The position numbers and the translations under genes are program-made. A model generated the notes under the pieces. The model made no database searches and had not been told where the DNA came from. It saw nothing but the letters and a program-made list of their open reading frames with translations. From an uncultured Paracoccaceae bacterium (GTDB taxonomy: Bacteria; Pseudomonadota; Alphaproteobacteria; Rhodobacterales; Rhodobacteraceae), in NCBI GenBank assembly GCA_947493255.1, contig CANLQK010000002.1, positions 124,001 to 188,000 on the forward strand: a stretch of 64,000 nt of DNA, read 5' to 3'. The first letter of the stretch is position 1. Each line of letters begins with the position of its first letter. Of this stretch, positions 35,432 to 45,318 are shown piece after piece.

Positions 35432-36238
35432 TTATGCTCCCGCCTCGGTTCTGCCCATGATCTCTTCTTCCATATTCCAGATCATCGTCAAAATCTCTTC
35501 TCGGGTCGGTGCGTAGTCAGGGTGCTCCTTGACCTCTCGCAAATCAGCATCCACGCCCATTTCCGCAAACGGCAAACGGTATTCTTTGTGAATGCGGCCC
35601 GGACGGGGCGCCATGACCAGCACCCGTTCCCCCAGCAACAGCGCTTCGTCAATCGAGTGGGTGATTAGAATAATTGTCTTACCCGTCTCTTTCCAAAGCT
35701 TCAGCACAAGGCTCTGCATTTTCTCACGGGTCAGCGCATCCAGCGCCCCCAGTGGTTCGTCCATCAGAATGACATCGGGGTCATTGGCAAGGCAACGGGC
35801 CAAGGCCACACGCTGCTGCATCCCGCCGGACAGCTCGTACACCATCTTTTCTTTGAAATCCTGTAGGCCAACAACATCCAATAGGTGGTCTACATTCCCC
35901 ATGTAATCAGCTTTTTTCTTACCGGCCATTCGGGGGCCAAAGCTGACGTTGTCACGTACAGACATCCATTCAAAAAGCGCACCCTGCTGGAACACCATTC
36001 CGCGTTCGGCATCAGGGCCTTCCACGACGTGCCCGTTGACGCGCGTTTCGCCGCCCGTCGGGGCCAGAAAACCTGCAACGATGTTAAGTAGTGTGGTTTT
36101 ACCACAGCCCGATGGTCCTAGAACGCTAAGCAACTCTCCCTGTTTTAGGTCAAGTGTCACGTCTTGAAGAGCTTGCACATGACTGCCGTTGGGCAAGTCA
36201 AAACGCATGGAAATATTGTCGATGGCCAAGCCTGACAT
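35432..36238 (-). CDS. tauB: Taurine-type ABC transporter ATPase
   Basis: 268 residues. Walker A GPSGCGKTT, Q-loop FQQGALFEWM, signature LSGGMQQR, Walker B VILMDEP and H-loop ITHSIDEA are all intact. It belongs to the NitT/TauT ATPase family, and the order tauA-tauB-tauC on the minus strand supports TauB. It lies about 100 bases after tauA, behind a hairpin. Confidence 0.9.
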   Translation of the reverse strand: MSGLAIDNISMRFDLPNGSHVQALQDVTLDLKQGELLSVLGPSGCGKTTLLNIVAGFLAPTGGETRVNGHVVEGPDAERGMVFQQGALFEWMSVRDNVSFGPRMAGKKKADYMGNVDHLLDVVGLQDFKEKMVYELSGGMQQRVALARCLANDPDVILMDEPLGALDALTREKMQSLVLKLWKETGKTIILITHSIDEALLLGERVLVMAPRPGRIHKEYRLPFAEMGVDADLREVKEHPDYAPTREEILTMIWNMEEEIMGRTEAGA

Positions 36239-36305
36239 TTGTACCTCGTGGTTTTTTCGGAATGCTGAAAAAGGGTGCCTTGAAATAAGACGGGGTCGTT
36301 ATGTG

Positions 36306-36333
36306 AAAGAGGCCGCTTCGCAGCGGCCTCTTT
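36306..36333 (-). terminator. Hairpin between tauA and tauB
   Basis: AAAGAGGCCGC (36306-36316) and GCGGCCTCTTT (36323-36333) form a perfect 11-bp stem with a short T-run on either strand. It probably acts as a partial terminator favouring tauA expression. Confidence 0.65.
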
Positions 36334-36341
36334 GCTAGTCG

Positions 36342-37337
36342 TTACTGCGCAGCAGCAAGTGGGCCTGTGTTGATAGCGTCTTCGTAGCTATCCAGTGCAC
36401 CGTCGATGGAACCTGCATCAACGAACACCTGTGCAACACCGGACAAGAAGGATGGTGCAGCAGCGCCGAGCCATGCATCGCCCAGCTGCTCTTCAACAGA
36501 TGGGAACACGAATGTTGCCAGTGTTTCAGCAGTCGCGTCGACGTCCATACCGGCGTCTTGTGCGATGATTGGCAACATTTCGTCTGTGTGGTCACCAGAG
36601 TTCCACATTGCGTTTGCTTCAGCTGTTACAGCCAAGAACTTTGCAACAGTGTCTTCGTTTTCTGCGATCCAGTCTGTTGGGCCAGATGTCACGTCAAACA
36701 CAAGAATACCAAGCTCGGTTTTCTCGTCGCCTGTCAGCAATGTGTTACCGTGCTCAAGCGCACGACGCAGGGAACCACCCCAACCACACATCATGTCGAT
36801 AGAACCCTGTGCAATCGCAGCAGCGGAATCTGGTGGTGACATGTCAACAACTTCCAAGGAAGCAACGTCTACGCCAAAGTGGTCCATCTGACGCAAGAAG
36901 CCGTAGTGCGCAGCCGTACCGAGAGGAACCGCAACGCGGGACCCTGCCAGATCGCCAGCTGTGGACGCGTCGATTTCCAGATCAGAACGAACAACACAGT
37001 TGTCATTGTCAGCGTAAGACACGGCAACGTCGAGCATCTGAAGGTCTTGACCAGCGGATGTTGCTACGACGAACGGTGGAACACCTTGGGAAACGGACAG
37101 CTGAACGTCGCCGGATGCCATGGCAGCGGACATCGCTGTACCAGTGTCAAAGGAAACCCAGTTGATTTCCATTCCGAGCGCTTCTTCGTAAGAGCCCTGA
37201 ACTTTTGCGTATTGGAACGGCATTGGCCATTCGAGGAAGTAGCCAACTGTGATGGAGTGGCCGTCGGCCATTGCAGTTGTGCCGCTAAGTGCTGCAACGG
37301 CGCCAAGGGCGAGTGCAGAAGCTGTTTTTTTGATCAT
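36342..37337 (-). CDS. tauA: Taurine-binding periplasmic protein
   Basis: 331 residues with a signal peptide ending GTTAMA. Text such as ITVGYFLEWPMPFQYAKVQG and SVSQGVPPFVVATSAG is characteristic of the TauA group of NitT/TauT binding proteins found in rhodobacteria. It binds taurine (or a close sulfonate) and feeds TauBC. No taurine catabolic gene (tpa, xsc) and no regulator gene is present in the window, so these must be elsewhere. Confidence 0.88.
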   Translation of the reverse strand: MIKKTASALALGAVAALSGTTAMADGHSITVGYFLEWPMPFQYAKVQGSYEEALGMEINWVSFDTGTAMSAAMASGDVQLSVSQGVPPFVVATSAGQDLQMLDVAVSYADNDNCVVRSDLEIDASTAGDLAGSRVAVPLGTAAHYGFLRQMDHFGVDVASLEVVDMSPPDSAAAIAQGSIDMMCGWGGSLRRALEHGNTLLTGDEKTELGILVFDVTSGPTDWIAENEDTVAKFLAVTAEANAMWNSGDHTDEMLPIIAQDAGMDVDATAETLATFVFPSVEEQLGDAWLGAAAPSFLSGVAQVFVDAGSIDGALDSYEDAINTGPLAAAQ

Positions 37338-37626
37338 TTTGATCCCCTGTTAGTTTTTACCGTTGCTGAACAACGTTTTCAGGTTCCTTAAACTGGAACC
37401 GCTTTAAGCGTAGTCAGCGTAGGTAGCAAAACGACGGTCAGTCAAATCATTTGTGTTTTCTGGACCTATCACCGGCGAAATTCTGGCACTAATGGTGCGT
37501 TAAGCCATTGTTTTCGGGTCGATAAATTTGCCAATATACTGAAAGTAAGGCACATTTTTGTGCAAACCCTAGGTCAATCGCCTGTATTTGCTGTCTTCGC
37601 GGAGCAGTTTGACGTCCGTTAAGCCC
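37338..37626. promoter_or_regulatory. tauA upstream region with two TauR-like direct repeats
   Basis: CTGGACCTAT (37460-37469) and CTGGCACTAA (37483-37492) are direct repeats 23 bp apart resembling CTGGACYTAA, the motif described for the MocR-type activator TauR of Rhodobacter. They lie 120-155 bases upstream of tauA. No other feature is seen in this gap. Confidence 0.45.
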
Positions 37627-38631
37627 TTAATCCTCTGGTAAATGTCCATGGATAAGGTTTTCCCGCATTAGGCGTTCTTCCAAAGAACCACGGATGACAT
37701 TCAGTGTTTCCAAATACTCTATTTGGTTTTGGGCCGCGTTTCTGGCGATTTTTATGGCCTCTTCCGGCAGAATCGCAGTGAAGCTAACAGGGTCACCAGC
37801 GCGGAATTGTGTAAGCCGATCGGTGTCGCAGGCCAAAACAGTTGCTATTTTGGGGTAGCCGCCAGTTGATTGATGATCCGCCAACAAAACCGTCGGCACA
37901 CCATTGCCCGCCACCTGCACCGCGCCCCGTAAAACAGGTTCAGACGGAATAGACAGCGCGCCCAAAAGATCCAATGTCTCGCCGTCCAACCGCATGCCCA
38001 TGCGGTCATAGGCCGGTGCGACTTTGTAGTGCGACCCAAGAAATGTCTCGACAGAGGTTGGATTGAAATGGTGGTCTTGCGGCCCCATCACTACCCGTAC
38101 GTTGTCATTCGTATCTTGGACAGGCGGCGCCAAATTACCGATACGGTTGCTCCTTACCTGCGCATCATCAATGGTTATCGTTGTCCCTGACGCAATTGCA
38201 TCCGCCCCAAGGTGGGTCATCGAATGATGTGCCGTACTTCCCATCCACGTCTTGGCTGCAATCTCTCCGGCGACGGCGACATAGGCCCAGCTGCCCGTTG
38301 CACCGGCCCGTATCGTCAGCCGGTCGTTCGGGAGCAATGTCATCACCTGCCAACTGCCAGAGGTGACCCCGTTTAGATCAACGACAAAATCGCCACCCGT
38401 AATCGCAAGCGTCACAGGCGCGTCCGCACAAGTAACCGAAAGCCCACCGAGGGAAACCTCTATCGCCGTACCGCCCGCAGGGTTGCCCAACGCAGCATGT
38501 GCAGCAGCAAACGCCAAACGGTCCATCGGGCCAGACGGCGAAACCCCGTACCGCAACCCGCCTGCGCGCCCTGCGTCTTGCAGGCTGACCAACGGGCCAG
38601 CAAACGTTACCTTTAACCCCGCCTGCGTCAT
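37627..38631 (-). CDS. pxpC: 5-oxoprolinase subunit C
   Basis: 334 residues of the KipA/PxpC (biotin-dependent carboxyltransferase-like) family. Typical are SLQDAGRAGGLRYGVSPSGPMDR at the N-terminus and LADHQSTGGYPKIATV. With PxpA and PxpB it forms the bacterial ATP-dependent 5-oxoprolinase that opens pyroglutamate to glutamate. Its start overlaps the pxpB stop by 4 bases. Confidence 0.93.
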   Translation of the reverse strand: MTQAGLKVTFAGPLVSLQDAGRAGGLRYGVSPSGPMDRLAFAAAHAALGNPAGGTAIEVSLGGLSVTCADAPVTLAITGGDFVVDLNGVTSGSWQVMTLLPNDRLTIRAGATGSWAYVAVAGEIAAKTWMGSTAHHSMTHLGADAIASGTTITIDDAQVRSNRIGNLAPPVQDTNDNVRVVMGPQDHHFNPTSVETFLGSHYKVAPAYDRMGMRLDGETLDLLGALSIPSEPVLRGAVQVAGNGVPTVLLADHQSTGGYPKIATVLACDTDRLTQFRAGDPVSFTAILPEEAIKIARNAAQNQIEYLETLNVIRGSLEERLMRENLIHGHLPED

Positions 38632-39317
38632 TGGGTTCCCCCACGCGCCAACCGGTCATACTCCGCCGCGGAAATCCGGTTGAACCGGACGTTGTCCCCA
38701 ACCTTGAACAAAATCGGTGCCGTTTCGTTTTGGGTTAAGACCGGCGTCGGCGACCGCCCGATCACGGTCCAGCCGGTTGGCATTTTCAACGTTGTGATCA
38801 AACACTGCGGCCCCGCAATCATCACGCTGCCCGCTGGCACGTTTGGTACAGCCGCTGTCTTGCGCGGCACCTGAATGGCGTCCGCGACCCCGCCCAAATA
38901 CCCGTACCCTGGTGCGAACCCGAACATCAAAACGCGGTAATCCCCACCCAAATGCGCATTGATAACCGCCTCCTGCGACAACCCTGTCGCTTGCGCAGCG
39001 CTGTCCAGATCTGGGGCAAACGGCGTTTCGTAACACACATCAACGGTGTGACTTTCAGCAGCGGCGCTCTTGTGCAGCAGGTTCCCTAGCCGTTCCTCAA
39101 CGGCCCGCTGCACGGCCACATGGTCTGTTTGGATGGGGTCGAAAATAACCATGAGGTTCACCAAGGCTGGCACCAATTCGGTTACCCCATTTGGCATGTC
39201 TGCCGACAACGTGCGGTCCAACGCCAAAACGGCCTCATGCGCGGCGTCTGACAACGCATCGGCGAACACGACCAACAGCCCGCTATCGGCAACCGGTTTG
39301 AACGAAACTTGTGTCAC
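38628..39317 (-). CDS. pxpB: 5-oxoprolinase subunit B
   Basis: About 229 residues of the KipI/PxpB family. MFGFAPGYGYLGG and PRKTAAVPNVPAGSVMIAG are the family hallmarks. I choose GTG 39317, one base after the pxpA stop with AGG 6 bases upstream (MTQVSFKPVADSG); the ATG at 39353 would overlap pxpA by 35 bases. It works as a complex with PxpC. Confidence 0.92.
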   Translation of the reverse strand: MTQVSFKPVADSGLLVVFADALSDAAHEAVLALDRTLSADMPNGVTELVPALVNLMVIFDPIQTDHVAVQRAVEERLGNLLHKSAAAESHTVDVCYETPFAPDLDSAAQATGLSQEAVINAHLGGDYRVLMFGFAPGYGYLGGVADAIQVPRKTAAVPNVPAGSVMIAGPQCLITTLKMPTGWTVIGRSPTPVLTQNETAPILFKVGDNVRFNRISAAEYDRLARGGTQ

Positions 39318-39318
39318 G

Positions 39319-40080
39319 TTAACCTGCGATAAAAGGGCGAATGGCAACGCCATTGCCCGCTAACCCAGCCCGAACCGCCTGCGCCATGGCAACGGCTGCC
39401 GGCCCATCTCCATGTACGCAAATAGACGCCGCATTCAACGCAATCGGGTCACCATCAATCACAGGCATCAGCCCGCTTTCAAGGAACGCCAATAAACGGT
39501 CCGTGGCTTGCACAGGGTCATGGATCATCGCACCGTCCTGCCCACGTGGCACCAACTGCCCGTTCGACAAATATCCCCGATCGGCAAAAATCTCTGAATA
39601 CACAGGACTGCCAGCCGCGCGTGCTGCATCCTCGCCCGCCGTTCCCGAAATCGCCAACACGGCCAAGTCAGGGTCAAACGAGCGAACGGCTTGCACAATT
39701 GCATCCGCCACCGCGCGATCCCGCGCTGCCAAATTCGCCAGTGCACCGTGGGGCTTCACATAGCGAACAGGGTGCCCAACTTGCGCGGCCACTCCCTGTA
39801 ACGCGCCAATCTGTGCGGCACACATCCGTCCAATCTCGGCAGGGCTCATCGGGATCAACCGCCGCCCAAACCCCTCGCGGTCATTGAAACCGGGGTGGGC
39901 CCCCACAACCACGTCATTCGCCTTAGCCAGTTCCAACGTTGCAAACATCGTTTCGGGGTCGCTGGCATGCCCGCCACAGGCCACGTTGGCCGACGTCACA
40001 ACGCCCATCATCGTGGCGTCATCCCCCATCGACCAAGGGCCAAATCCTTCGCCCAGATCGGCATTCAAATCAATCTGCAT
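39319..40080 (-). CDS. pxpA: 5-oxoprolinase subunit A (LamB/YcsF family)
   Basis: 253 residues from ATG 40080 (MQIDLNADLGEGFGPW), the invariant family start; GGGGGAG lies just upstream. Further motifs are SANVACGGHASDP and VGAHPGFNDREGFGRR. It begins 8 bases after the methylglyoxal synthase stop, so mgsA and pxpABC form one operon. It opens the lactam ring together with PxpBC. Confidence 0.94.
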   Translation of the reverse strand: MQIDLNADLGEGFGPWSMGDDATMMGVVTSANVACGGHASDPETMFATLELAKANDVVVGAHPGFNDREGFGRRLIPMSPAEIGRMCAAQIGALQGVAAQVGHPVRYVKPHGALANLAARDRAVADAIVQAVRSFDPDLAVLAISGTAGEDAARAAGSPVYSEIFADRGYLSNGQLVPRGQDGAMIHDPVQATDRLLAFLESGLMPVIDGDPIALNAASICVHGDGPAAVAMAQAVRAGLAGNGVAIRPFIAG

Positions 40081-40088
40081 GGCTCCCC

Positions 40089-40463
40089 CTAATCGGCGCA
40101 CAAATTGTGAAGGATCGCATCCGCCGATGCCTCATTCACGGCCAAGGGTGTGTCATACAAAATCGCCAACCGCAGCAGCGATTTTACATCCACATCGTGG
40201 GGCACTGCCGTCATGGGATCGATGAAAAAGATCAACCCATCAAGGTCGCGTTCCGCAATCATCGCCCCCAATTGCGCATCCCCACCCAAGGGGCCGCTCA
40301 ACAAGCGTGTAATTTCCAATCCGGCCCCATCCATCAGCCGCCCACCGGTCGTGCCCGTGGCGAACAACGTGAAACCACCCAAGGCCTGTGCGTGTTTCGT
40401 GGACCAAGCCAACAAATCATCTTTCTTGGCATCATGGGCCACAAGGGCAAGACGTTTGGGCAT
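40089..40463 (-). CDS. mgsA: Methylglyoxal synthase
   Basis: 124 residues. [38 protein letters not shown] (with the catalytic Asp) and [15 protein letters not shown] match MgsA throughout. It converts DHAP to methylglyoxal and phosphate, a bypass used when triose phosphates accumulate. It is first in the operon with pxpABC, an unexpected partner. The C-terminus is shorter than in E. coli MgsA by about 25 residues, which occurs in other members. Confidence 0.93.
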   Translation of the reverse strand: MPKRLALVAHDAKKDDLLAWSTKHAQALGGFTLFATGTTGGRLMDGAGLEITRLLSGPLGGDAQLGAMIAERDLDGLIFFIDPMTAVPHDVDVKSLLRLAILYDTPLAVNEASADAILHNLCAD

Positions 40464-40735
40464 TGGGTTTCCTTGGGTTCGATCGCAGTTGCCTCATTAT
40501 CCGCTATCCCCCCAAACAATAAAAGAGACCAAATTCGGAATAGGTCGACCCGCCTGCCGTTTATAGCTGTGTAGTGAAATTGAAGGCCAACAGTTGGGCC
40601 TTCGTAACGCTGATGCACAGGGCCGACCGTAAGTTGCTGCCCGCCGTTCATCAATTCCCAGTATTGCTATTGGAGCGGGAGCCGCTACGGTCAACGCAGC
40701 TTAAAGTTGATATCGCTGCAGCGTCAGGACCAAAT

Positions 40736-41395
40736 ATGTTTCGATCTTTCATAGCAATTCTTGCGCTACTTTCCGCAGCATCCTGCACAACCAAGCTAAG
40801 CATCGACGATCTCCCACCCGAAGGCCGCCGAACTGGCACGGTAGATGCCCATCAGCTTGTCGAAATCTTCAATGATACCTGTATGGCCCACTATCCCAAT
40901 GATCTGGAAGTCGCGCGGGAATTTCTACGAAATGGCTTTGAGCAAACACGTGGCCCCGATCTGAATGTTGAGGCTGAGATTGATGAATTGCGGGTTTTTT
41001 CTTTGCCCAATACAGATATTTCAGCGCGAGTTGGAACGAGCGTTATTCATTGGACGGGAGTGAACACTGGCGGTGTTGATATTCACAAATCTTGCACGCT
41101 TTCAGCTGATCTTGCTAAGCCAGCGGAAATGGAGGCAGCGCTAGGCGGTATCTTGTCGCCGTCAGGAGAATCGATAGAGTTTCTCATCAATGACACCGTG
41201 GGTGAAAATTTTGTGGTAATTCGAAGAGAGGCAATTATTATGTCTTCCTCAGGGTTGCCGCTCGAAGTGAGTTACGCCCAGACACTACGGCTTTTGGAAA
41301 TAAGAGATGGCGCGCCGAGTGAACGTTGCAATGGATTGGATCGCTGCGTCGTATGGCAAAGAGCAAACCTTACGATTGGTTTCCCCAAACCTTAA
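40736..41395 (+). CDS. Hypothetical lipoprotein
   Basis: 219 residues from ATG 40736 (AGGA 6 bases upstream); the longer frame from 40574 lacks a ribosome site and would bury the signal sequence. MFRSFIAILALLSAASC is a lipoprotein signal with lipobox SAAS-C. The mature part is not recognised: it has an N-terminal helical portion (VEIFNDTCMAHYPNDLEVAREFLRNGFEQT) and later strands, with four further cysteines. The base composition is lower in GC than its neighbours. Its stop codon is the edge of a dispersed repeat. It is a monocistronic gene convergent with the gdh remnant. Confidence 0.7.
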   Translation: MFRSFIAILALLSAASCTTKLSIDDLPPEGRRTGTVDAHQLVEIFNDTCMAHYPNDLEVAREFLRNGFEQTRGPDLNVEAEIDELRVFSLPNTDISARVGTSVIHWTGVNTGGVDIHKSCTLSADLAKPAEMEAALGGILSPSGESIEFLINDTVGENFVVIRREAIIMSSSGLPLEVSYAQTLRLLEIRDGAPSERCNGLDRCVVWQRANLTIGFPKP

Positions 41396-41519
41396 CAAAC
41401 CCCACCGTTCGTTGCGTTAACCCCCCAATACCCATGCTCAAAGCAATACCAGACCCATACTCACCCCATACCGGTTCCATATCGCTCAAATCCAACAAAG
41501 CAACGCGTTAACTATAGTT
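41392..41519. repeat. Dispersed intergenic repeat, copy 1
   Basis: About 125 bp beginning at the stop codon of the lipoprotein gene is roughly 85-90% identical by eye to 54066-54193. A block of 39 bases with a single gap-free match (CTCAAAGCAATACCAGACCC onward, about 41438-41476) is perfectly conserved. In this copy the left-end palindrome of copy 2 is damaged. It is not a known insertion sequence to me and carries no gene. Confidence 0.8.
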
Positions 41520-41554
41520 TCGCGAAGCCTCTCTCAGCCAACCGAAAATCCGCG

Positions 41555-41719
41555 TTAACCATTGCCCACAAAGAACCGTCCCCGCAGGCGAACACCAAAG
41601 CGGGTGACATAGGTTGCATTGCAGGCCTTGATTTTATCAGACAGGCCGTCTGGCATATCCGCATTTACGGCTGCACGCTCGTACATTGCTTCGACGGCAG
41701 CTAGGAAACCGGCACTCAT
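41555..41719 (-). pseudogene. gdhA: Truncated N-terminus of Glu/Leu/Phe/Val dehydrogenase
   Basis: A 54-codon frame starting in ATGA overlap with the oxoprolinase stop reads [17 protein letters not shown] and then MPDGLSDKIKACNATYVT and RFGVRLRG. This matches the first 50 residues of NAD(P)-glutamate/leucine dehydrogenases (DLPDGL..KI..CN..Y.VRFGVRLRG). It stops at TAA 41555-41557, exactly where the family continues into its first core strand and the glutamate-binding KGG loop. No dehydrogenase sequence remains downstream. Copy 1 of the dispersed repeat begins about 35 bases away. It is a remnant or, less likely, a kept small protein. Confidence 0.75.
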
Positions 41720-44700
41720 GACCCTGCCTTTCCATAGCCACCGCCACCCGGGGACTTGAGGACAAACACGTCCCCGACATTCATCGGTGCCGCGTCATTG
41801 CCTTGCATCGCGACCTCGGTTCCATCCGCACGGATGACAGAGTTTTCACCAGTCGCACCTGGAGACCCGCCATTGGCCCCATGAGGCGCAATTTTGCGGT
41901 GCGATGTTAGAACCGTAACTGTCATCGGCTCCATGAACCGCAGCTTACGAATGATTCCATCGCCTCCGTTGAATGCACCGCCACCACCCGAACCACGCCG
42001 GATCGAAAACTCATCCACGCGGACAGGAAAACGGGTTTCTAGTACTTCTGGATCGGTCATGCGGGTATTTGTCATATGGCTGTGAACCGCGCTTGCCCCA
42101 TCAAACCCGTCACCAGCACCGGTGCCCCCACAGATGGTTTCGTAGTTTTGGACTTTGTCGTTGCCATAAACAAAATTATTCATTGTACCTTGACTGCCAG
42201 CGACGACACCAAGCGCGCCGTACAGGGTATCGGCAATCGCTTGGCTGACTTCGGTATTACCGGAAATAACCGCAGCAGGTGCGTCGGGGTTAATCATGGA
42301 TCCTTGCGGAACCGTCAAATGCAGTGGCTTCATGCAGCCCTCGTTCATCGGGATGTTGGAGCCAACCAATGTGCGGAAGACATACAACACCACCGCGCGG
42401 CAGATCGATAAAGGTGCATTGTAATTCAGGTCGTCTTGTTTGGATGTGCCGGTAAAATCAATGTCGGCAGTTCGGGTCTTTTTATCGACTGATATTTGCA
42501 CTTTGATCTCAGCACCGCTGTCTAATGGATAGGTGAACTGGCAGTCATGCAGCACATCCAAAACACGGCGTACGCTTTCTTCGGCATTGTCTTGCACATG
42601 TCCCATATAGGCATGCACAACATCCAACCCGAATTGCCGTGTGATTTTCTGCAATTCACGTTCGCCCGTGGCGTTAGCAGCGATTTGGGCAGCAAGGTCA
42701 GCCATGTTCTGATCGATATTGCGGCACGGATACTTAGCCGAGGACAACAGTTCACGGGTCTGCTTGTCCTGCAATACCCCTTGCTTGACCAGCAAGAAGT
42801 TGTCGATCAACACGCCCTCTTCGTCGATATGGCTGCTGTCTGGCGGGGCAGAACCCGGCGTGGTGCCGCCAATGTCGGCATGATGACCGCGTGATGCTAC
42901 GGTGTAGATGATCTTGGTCCCAGTGTCATCGAAGACTGGGGTAATCACTGTTACATCCGGCAAGTGAGTTCCGCCATTAAACGGGTTGTTCATCATGAAC
43001 ACATCACCAGGGCGGATCATGCCTGCGTTTTGATGCAAGATCGAACGGACACTGCCCGACATTGACCCCAAGTGCACAGGTACATGCGGCGCGTTGGCGA
43101 CGAGATCGCCGTTATGGTCAAAGATCGCGCAGGAGAAATCGAGCCGTTCTTTGATGTTCACCGAATAGGCGGTGTTTGCCAACGTCGCGCCCATTTGCTC
43201 GGCGATGGACATGTATAGATTGTTGAAAACCTCAAGCATCACAGGATCAACAGATGTGCCGACGGCCTCAACGCGTTCCAGCGGTACAATGCGGCGCAGC
43301 ACAAGATTTCCGCCGTCCACACATTCCGCTTGCCAACCGTTTTCAATGATATTGGTGCCGGTCGGTTCGGTCAAAATAGCCGGTCCCGTCACTGTTGCGC
43401 CTCCCGCAAGGCTGGCACGATTGACCAATGGCACGTCATTCCATGATCCATGAGAATACATTTTGGCGGTTTTCGCACCTTCATCAATCTGGACTGTATT
43501 GGGCAAGGTCACAGTTTCGCCGGTGGAACCAATGGCCTCTGCGGTAAGCAAATCGATGATCAGCTTAGCGTTCTCAGGCACGAACCCAAAGCGGGTCTTA
43601 TGCGCTAAGTTGAAGTTTTCAGCCATCTCGCTTGGACTACCGAAAGGCACTTCCAATGTTTGATGCGCACCACCAGTGCGAATATGCGCGGCAACAACCG
43701 TCGAGATATCTTTGTCGTCAATACCTTGGGCGCGTACGTCCGCTTGGGCCGCTTCAATTAATGCACCAACGGCGCGTTCAGCCTGCGTTGTGTCACCGAT
43801 AGGTCCGGCAAATTGATGTTCATGAATGGATCTTACATCTGCCAACCCCATACCGAAGGCGGACAACACGCCCGCAAACGGATGGATAAAGATGCTTTCC
43901 ATTCCCAATGTGTCCGCAACTAGACAGGCATGCTGCCCACCTGCGCCACCAAAGCAGTTCATGGTGTACTTGGTCACATCATAGCCGCGTTGAACGCTGA
44001 TTTGCTTGATCGCGTTTGACATGTTCTCGACAGCAATCCGCAAGAAACCTTCGGCTATTTCTTCAACGGATTTATCGGTTCCAATGTCCTTCTTTAGGGC
44101 TTCGAATTTTTCACGAACAATACCTGCATCAAGTGGCTGATCCGCATCCGGTCCAAAAACCGAAGGAAACTGGCTGGGCTGCAGTTTGCCGAGCAACACA
44201 TTGCAATCAGTAACCGTCAAAGGGCCGCCGCGACGGTAAGCTGCGGGGCCGGGATTAGCGCCTGCACTTTCGGGGCCAACTTGCATGCGCCCATCACGGT
44301 AGGACAAGATTGATCCGCCGCCAGCGGCGACTGTATGGATCGACATCATCGGCGCACGCATCCGCACCCCAGCCACTTCGGTCTCGAACGAACGTTCAAA
44401 TTCACCGGCGTAGTGACATACATCTGTGGATGTGCCGCCCATGTCGAACCCGATGAGGCGGTCAAATCCAAGGTCTGCTGCAGTGCGCACCATGCCAACG
44501 ACGCCACCTGCCGGGCCAGACAGAATGGCGTCTTTGCCTTGAAAACGCCGCGCATCAGTCAGCCCGCCGTTGGATTGCATGAACATCAAACTGTCACAGC
44601 CGCCGCCCTTGGCATTCAATGCGGTGGCAACCTGATCAATATAGCGGCGCAAAATCGGGGAAAGGTAGGCGTCTACAACGGCCGTATCGCCGCGCGAGAC

Positions 44701-45318
44701 CAGCTTGATGAGCGGGCTCGCCTCATGGCTCAGCGAGACTTGGCTGAAACCTGACTGCCGTGCCATTTCGCCCAATTTTTTCTCGTGGTCGGTGTATTTA
44801 TATCCATGCATCAATGCGATTGCGACGGAACGGTAGCCATCGCCGTATGCGCGCGACAGCGCCTCGCGGGCCTTTGTCGTATCAAGGGGAGTGACGATTT
44901 CTCCCTCAGCCGTTACGCGTTCGTCGATCTCAATCACATCTTCATAAAGCAACTCAGGCAACTTGATATTAAGTGCAAAAAGATCTGGGCGGTTTTGATA
45001 CCCAATCCGCAACAAGTCTCTGAAGCCTTTCGTAATCAGCAAAACTGTACGTTCCCCTTTGCGTTCTAGCAAAGCATTGGTCGCAACGGTTGTTCCCATC
45101 TTAACGGCAGCAATCTGACCAGGCGCAATGTCATCGCTCGGCGCGACGCCAAGTATAGACTTTATTCCGTGTACGGCGGCATCGGGGTAAACCTCCGGAT
45201 TCTCAGACAAAAGTTTGTGCGTCTGCAAGGTGCCATCGGGATTGCGCGCAACAATGTCAGTAAAGGTGCCACCACGGTCGACCCAAAATTGCCATTTCTT
45301 TTTATCTACGTGATCCAC
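41716..45318 (-). CDS. Hydantoinase/5-oxoprolinase, HyuA-HyuB fusion (OPLAH type)
   Basis: 1200 residues from GTG 45318 (GGGAGAG upstream). The N-terminal HyuA half (about 1-690) has [30 protein letters not shown] and [16 protein letters not shown], the actin-like ATP-binding motifs. The HyuB half (about 700-1200) has [27 protein letters not shown] and the [11 protein letters not shown] end. It is the ATP-dependent cyclic-amide hydrolase family: 5-oxoproline is the known substrate of the fused type, and hydantoin-like rings are the alternative. It is divergent from a TRAP transporter that probably imports its substrate. Confidence 0.92.
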   Translation of the reverse strand: MDHVDKKKWQFWVDRGGTFTDIVARNPDGTLQTHKLLSENPEVYPDAAVHGIKSILGVAPSDDIAPGQIAAVKMGTTVATNALLERKGERTVLLITKGFRDLLRIGYQNRPDLFALNIKLPELLYEDVIEIDERVTAEGEIVTPLDTTKAREALSRAYGDGYRSVAIALMHGYKYTDHEKKLGEMARQSGFSQVSLSHEASPLIKLVSRGDTAVVDAYLSPILRRYIDQVATALNAKGGGCDSLMFMQSNGGLTDARRFQGKDAILSGPAGGVVGMVRTAADLGFDRLIGFDMGGTSTDVCHYAGEFERSFETEVAGVRMRAPMMSIHTVAAGGGSILSYRDGRMQVGPESAGANPGPAAYRRGGPLTVTDCNVLLGKLQPSQFPSVFGPDADQPLDAGIVREKFEALKKDIGTDKSVEEIAEGFLRIAVENMSNAIKQISVQRGYDVTKYTMNCFGGAGGQHACLVADTLGMESIFIHPFAGVLSAFGMGLADVRSIHEHQFAGPIGDTTQAERAVGALIEAAQADVRAQGIDDKDISTVVAAHIRTGGAHQTLEVPFGSPSEMAENFNLAHKTRFGFVPENAKLIIDLLTAEAIGSTGETVTLPNTVQIDEGAKTAKMYSHGSWNDVPLVNRASLAGGATVTGPAILTEPTGTNIIENGWQAECVDGGNLVLRRIVPLERVEAVGTSVDPVMLEVFNNLYMSIAEQMGATLANTAYSVNIKERLDFSCAIFDHNGDLVANAPHVPVHLGSMSGSVRSILHQNAGMIRPGDVFMMNNPFNGGTHLPDVTVITPVFDDTGTKIIYTVASRGHHADIGGTTPGSAPPDSSHIDEEGVLIDNFLLVKQGVLQDKQTRELLSSAKYPCRNIDQNMADLAAQIAANATGERELQKITRQFGLDVVHAYMGHVQDNAEESVRRVLDVLHDCQFTYPLDSGAEIKVQISVDKKTRTADIDFTGTSKQDDLNYNAPLSICRAVVLYVFRTLVGSNIPMNEGCMKPLHLTVPQGSMINPDAPAAVISGNTEVSQAIADTLYGALGVVAGSQGTMNNFVYGNDKVQNYETICGGTGAGDGFDGASAVHSHMTNTRMTDPEVLETRFPVRVDEFSIRRGSGGGGAFNGGDGIIRKLRFMEPMTVTVLTSHRKIAPHGANGGSPGATGENSVIRADGTEVAMQGNDAAPMNVGDVFVLKSPGGGGYGKAGS

